Shown here: one piece after another, positions 7,106 through 8,890 of the stretch
Layout: every line of letters begins with the position of its first letter
Position numbering within the stretch: position 1 is the first letter of the stretch
Translations under genes and position numbers: made by a program
Assembly (NCBI GenBank): GCA_023420245.1
Contig: JAEZWL010000152.1
Coordinates: 1 to 8,890, forward strand
DNA from: Bacillota bacterium
GTDB lineage: Bacteria; Bacillota; Clostridia; Oscillospirales; Acutalibacteraceae
Reading direction: 5' to 3'
Length of the DNA stretch: 8,890 bases
The notes under the pieces: generated by a model
What the model was told of the DNA's origin: nothing
The model's input: only the letters and a program-made list of their open reading frames with translations
Database searches by the model: none

Positions 7106-7157
7106 GAACCGCACTTGATTTGTTTCATCACGTTCTGGAAACAAACAGGTGCGGTTC
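7106..7157 (+). repeat. long imperfect hairpin after the acetyltransferase gene
   Basis: GAACCGCAC at 7106-7114 pairs with GTGCGGTTC at 7149-7157, and TTTGTTTC at 7119-7126 pairs with GAAACAAA at 7138-7145. Three more pairs (one U-G) and one bulged A at 7118 lie between, giving about 20 bp around an 11-base loop. The U-G pair favours folding of the plus-strand RNA. No T tract follows on either strand, so it is not a standard intrinsic terminator, though it sits between two convergent genes and could protect or end their transcripts. The GC-rich bases after it (7158-7182) and up to 7228 hold nothing I recognise. Confidence 0.7.
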
Positions 7158-7228
7158 GTTGCTGCTGCGGCGTTGCGGCGGAGTAAATGACCGCAATTTT
7201 CAACGGACAGAATTGATCTATGATAAAT

Positions 7229-7426
7229 TCAACAATGCGAATCTTTATCATGGTGTCTCTCGTGTTTCAAATGCCGCTGATTGATAATGAGATTCAGTGT
7301 TCCTATTACATCGGCAAAAAAGCTGCACATCACTTTTAGGGATTCCGTATCCAATCCTTTTGAAATGGTAACCGCAAACGTGGTTGCCATATAGGAAAGT
7401 TCTTCCGGAGTTAAATCGCAAAGCAT
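7229..7426 (-). CDS. small helical protein, 65 residues, function unknown
   Basis: The preferred start is the ATG at 7426-7424, because GAGGTGA lies five bases upstream of it; a GTG at 7435 in the same frame falls inside that ribosome site. The protein starts MLCDLTPEELSYMATTFAV, continues as amphipathic helices (about residues 6-24 and 28-50) and ends in a hydrophilic tail with six histidines (from RHLKHERHHD). It resembles the small helical proteins of unknown function common in Clostridia, perhaps of the DUF6774 type, but I am not certain of that family. No membrane segment is clear. It converges on the acetyltransferase gene and lies downstream of two minus-strand terminators, so it probably has a promoter of its own in 7436-7497, where I find none that is convincing. 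Confidence 0.75.
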   Translation of the reverse strand: MLCDLTPEELSYMATTFAVTISKGLDTESLKVMCSFFADVIGTLNLIINQRHLKHERHHDKDSHC

Positions 7427-7495
7427 TGGATTCACCTCTGTGATATATTATGCGATTCGCTTTATGAGGATGAAATATGCTTTCTCTAACTTACG

Positions 7496-7528
7496 AAATA
7501 AAAAGGAGCGTACCCCATTGTACGCTCC
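7496..7528 (-). terminator. minus-strand intrinsic terminator
   Basis: A perfect 9-bp stem (GGAGCGTAC at 7505-7513 with GTACGCTCC at 7520-7528) has a 6-base loop. Read on the minus strand it is followed by TTTTTATTT (7504-7496), while the plus strand has no T tract. No gene that I can recognise ends just before it. Confidence 0.85.
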
Positions 7529-7594
7529 CCAACAGTAAGAGAATATGACCCCTTGCCTGATTTTATTATTGCCGTATTTTATTTTCGCTATACA

Positions 7595-7629
7595 TTGAAA
7601 AAACCGCCCGGAAAGGACGGCTTTTTCAA
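7595..7629 (-). terminator. second minus-strand intrinsic terminator
   Basis: The arms at 7595-7609 and 7615-7629 enclose a 5-base loop. Read as minus-strand RNA, all 15 positions pair, two of them as G-U; as plus-strand RNA those two become A-C mismatches. The 3' arm on the minus strand carries GGGCGGTTTTTTC, so the U tract is built into the stem. This fixes the direction as minus. It has no clear gene just upstream. Confidence 0.8.
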
Positions 7630-7777
7630 AAGGTTATTGAAAATCCTCAGCGAGGAACTTGTAATCTACTAACAGTATAATCACTTCACACCCAAGAATG
7701 TACTATTCACGGAATATTATGTAAAATTTTTATTGTTATTTGCTGTTTTGCTATAAAATTATTCCAGATAGTATATT
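7630..7777. other. AT-rich spacer between hairpins, no supported gene
   Basis: Together with the hairpins on both sides this is part of a 392-bp stretch (7427-7818) without a recognised gene. On the minus strand a 16-codon frame runs from GTG at 7684 to TAA at 7634 (product starting VIILLVDYKFLAEDFQ), ending five bases before the terminator at 7595-7629. A small GAGG/CCTC hairpin lies inside it. It could be a tiny gene, a short RNA or nothing. Confidence 0.3.
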
Positions 7778-7816
7778 AAGACCCTTTCTGCATTTTAGAA
7801 ATGCGGAAAGGGTCTT
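7778..7816. terminator. 18-bp hairpin after the 47-residue gene
   Basis: Arms at 7778-7795 and 7799-7816 pair over 18 positions around a 3-base loop. The hairpin starts 2 bp after the stop codon of the minus-strand small gene, where a terminator is expected. However, the single imperfect pair is U-G on the plus strand and A-C on the minus strand, and on the minus strand only TT and then AATATACT follow. A role in ending or stabilising the small gene's mRNA is likely but the strength is uncertain. Confidence 0.55.
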
Positions 7817-7818
7817 GA

Positions 7819-7962
7819 CTATTTGCCCGATACAATATTTTCCAGACATTTGATCAGGTCGTTCAGAGTATAGAGCTTTACGTCACGTTTGAGTATCTCG
7901 TTTTTCAGGTCAACGGATAATGACTCAAAACGGCTGCGAAGCTTTGGGTCTATATAAGACAT
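7819..7962 (-). CDS. small conserved-looking protein, 47 residues
   Basis: The frame starts with two adjacent ATG codons at 7965 and 7962. The second is preferred because the strong ribosome site GAGGTGA at 7973-7967 is four bases upstream of it and only one base from the first. The product starts MSYIDPKLRSRFESLSVDLK and ends CLENIVSGK; it is charged and predicted to be almost wholly alpha-helical, with no membrane segment. I recall short clostridial proteins with this same MSYIDPKL opening, but know no function for them. It lies 34 bp beyond the terminator of the HD-GYP gene on the same strand. That leaves little room for a promoter, so it may be made by read-through or from a promoter within that terminator region. 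An 18-bp hairpin follows its stop. Confidence 0.78.
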   Translation of the reverse strand: MSYIDPKLRSRFESLSVDLKNEILKRDVKLYTLNDLIKCLENIVSGK

Positions 7963-7996
7963 CATATCACCTCAAACATAAGATGCCCAAATTCAC

Positions 7997-8023
7997 AAAA
8001 AAATGCCGCCTTTTTCAGGCGGC
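7997..8023 (-). terminator. intrinsic terminator of the HD-GYP gene
   Basis: GCCGCC at 8005-8010 and GGCGGC at 8018-8023 form a perfect GC stem with a 7-base loop. Read on the minus strand it is followed by ATTTTTTT (8004-7997). It begins 22 bp after the HD-GYP stop codon at 8046-8048. Confidence 0.92.
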
Positions 8024-8045
8024 TCATAAAATTGACAGGAATATG

Positions 8046-8890
8046 TTAAATTGTTGTTTTTACGAATTGTGACGCGTCTGAAAAAACAAAATTTAAATCC
8101 TCTACGATGGAATCATCGATCAAATTCTTACTTGCCATTTCGCGCATAATATTGATCGCGATTTCATGAGGCATTGCCTTTCGGTACGGTCGGTCTTCCG
8201 TCAGAGCCTGATAAATGTCGATACAGCCGAGCAGGCGGGATTTATAATCCAGCTGATCCTGGGTTAAACCGAAGGGATATCCGCTTCCGTTCAATTTCTC
8301 ATGATGATTCGCCGCGCAGTTTGCAATTTCTTCAAAGCCGGTAATAATCTCGAGAGCCTTGCGGGTATAAAACGGATGGGATTGAATAATTGCCATTTCA
8401 TGAGCCGTCAGCGCCGCGGGCTTATCCAATATTTCGTTTGGTACCATCAGCTTGCCAAGATCATGCAAGTCGGCAGAAATCCGCATTTTCCAGTAGGTTT
8501 CCTGATCAAACTCGTAATACTCGCAAAGGATGCCGGTTTTCTCACTGATTCCACGGGAATGGGAGCCTGTAAAGGGGGATTTCGCGTCAATGATATTACA
8601 GAAAACCTGAGAGACCTTTCTCATATCTTTGTAATCAAATTCCCGGCGAACATAAGGAGTTACGGCGCCTAAAGCCTGATAAACAAAAGAGTCGTTCAGG
8701 TTAAGCCAAAATTCAATATTCCGACTTAACTCATAGAAAATATCACAAAGATCCGGGTCGAAAAACCGGAAGGAGCTCCTGATTGACTGAATAATATCAT
8801 CCGATGATCTGCGTTCTGAGTATTCAATTGCAATTAGATCCGCCAGGCCAATAATCCGGGAATAGAGCGGAATTTCATTTCCGGTTAAAC
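8046..8890 (-). CDS. HD-GYP domain protein, C-terminal part
   Basis: The gene runs off the right edge, leaving 280 residues; the frame stays open past the internal ATG at 8624, so that is not the start. From fragment residue about 96 there is a complete HD-GYP domain: H110 in GSHSRG, HDLGK at 142-146, H171 in SHPFYTRKAL, HHEKLNGSGYP at 195-205 (the GYP signature) and D224 in IDIYQALTEDRPYRKAM. Such domains hydrolyse cyclic di-GMP, or a related cyclic dinucleotide, with a metal centre in the cytoplasm. Residues 4-54 (NEIPLYSRIIGLADLI to FFDPDLCDIFYEL) look like the end of another HD-GYP domain, but the expected DALTxDRPYR part reads LIAIEYSERRSSD. This suggests a tandem protein with a degenerate first copy; any sensor part would lie outside the window. 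A terminator follows at 7997-8023. Confidence 0.92.
   Translation of the reverse strand, partial: LTGNEIPLYSRIIGLADLIAIEYSERRSSDDIIQSIRSSFRFFDPDLCDIFYELSRNIEFWLNLNDSFVYQALGAVTPYVRREFDYKDMRKVSQVFCNIIDAKSPFTGSHSRGISEKTGILCEYYEFDQETYWKMRISADLHDLGKLMVPNEILDKPAALTAHEMAIIQSHPFYTRKALEIITGFEEIANCAANHHEKLNGSGYPFGLTQDQLDYKSRLLGCIDIYQALTEDRPYRKAMPHEIAINIMREMASKNLIDDSIVEDLNFVFSDASQFVKTTI

Noticed and set aside
7524..7532. GCTCCCCAA shared with the inverted repeat at 957-965
   Set aside because: Nine identical bases within a terminator arm and no further similarity; most likely chance.
8032..8037. TTGACA, a perfect -35 consensus on the plus strand
   Set aside because: No -10 follows at 16-18 bases and no plus-strand gene lies downstream; it sits in the spacer after the HD-GYP stop codon.
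8301..8672. 123-codon plus-strand frame opposite the HD-GYP gene
   Set aside because: It is antisense to clear HD-GYP catalytic motifs and has no ribosome site or recognisable product.

Overview
The window looks like chromosomal DNA from a low-to-medium GC member of the Clostridia (Bacillota). The evidence is strong purine-rich Shine-Dalgarno sites (AGGAGG, GAGGTGA), U-tailed hairpin terminators, sigma-A type promoters such as TTGTAA-17-TATAAT, and small proteins of clostridial character. A member of the Oscillospiraceae-like ruminal/anaerobic clostridia is my best guess, but this is inference from style, not a species match. I see no phage, IS transposase, CRISPR array, tRNA or rRNA.

Left (1-930): the C-terminal 282 residues of a hexameric, probably NADP-dependent glutamate dehydrogenase, closed by a clear intrinsic terminator. 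A 365-bp gene-free stretch follows, holding an 11-bp inverted repeat and a candidate promoter.

Centre (1295-5819): a tight three-gene plus-strand operon that encodes a complete cyanophycin cycle. The genes are an amidohydrolase-type isoaspartyl dipeptidase (iadA), cyanophycinase (cphB) and cyanophycin synthetase (cphA). CphA would polymerise Asp and Arg into the storage polymer multi-L-arginyl-poly-L-aspartate using ATP. CphB would cut it to beta-Asp-Arg dipeptides, and IadA would split those into Asp and Arg. Genes are 3 bp apart or overlap by 11 bp, and a terminator lies about 115 bp after cphA. The neighbouring glutamate dehydrogenase fits a nitrogen-handling locus but is a separate transcription unit.

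Right of centre (6071-7069): an unrecognised 138-residue protein with an internal duplication, then a GNAT acetyltransferase with its own good promoter and a GTG start. A long hairpin lies beyond it.

Right (7229-8890, minus strand): a 65-residue helical small protein, an array of minus-strand terminator hairpins, a 47-residue small protein, and the C-terminal 280 residues of an HD-GYP protein (probable cyclic-di-GMP phosphodiesterase). A degenerate HD-GYP remnant appears to sit in front of the intact domain. Between the two small genes there are more terminators than recognisable genes, so short transcripts may be hidden there.

The cyanophycin operon is the main biological system in the window. 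Its enzymes belong to known families. What merits attention is the arrangement, the glutamate-ligand form of IadA, the retained HxxEH site in CphA, and the small unexplained elements to the right.
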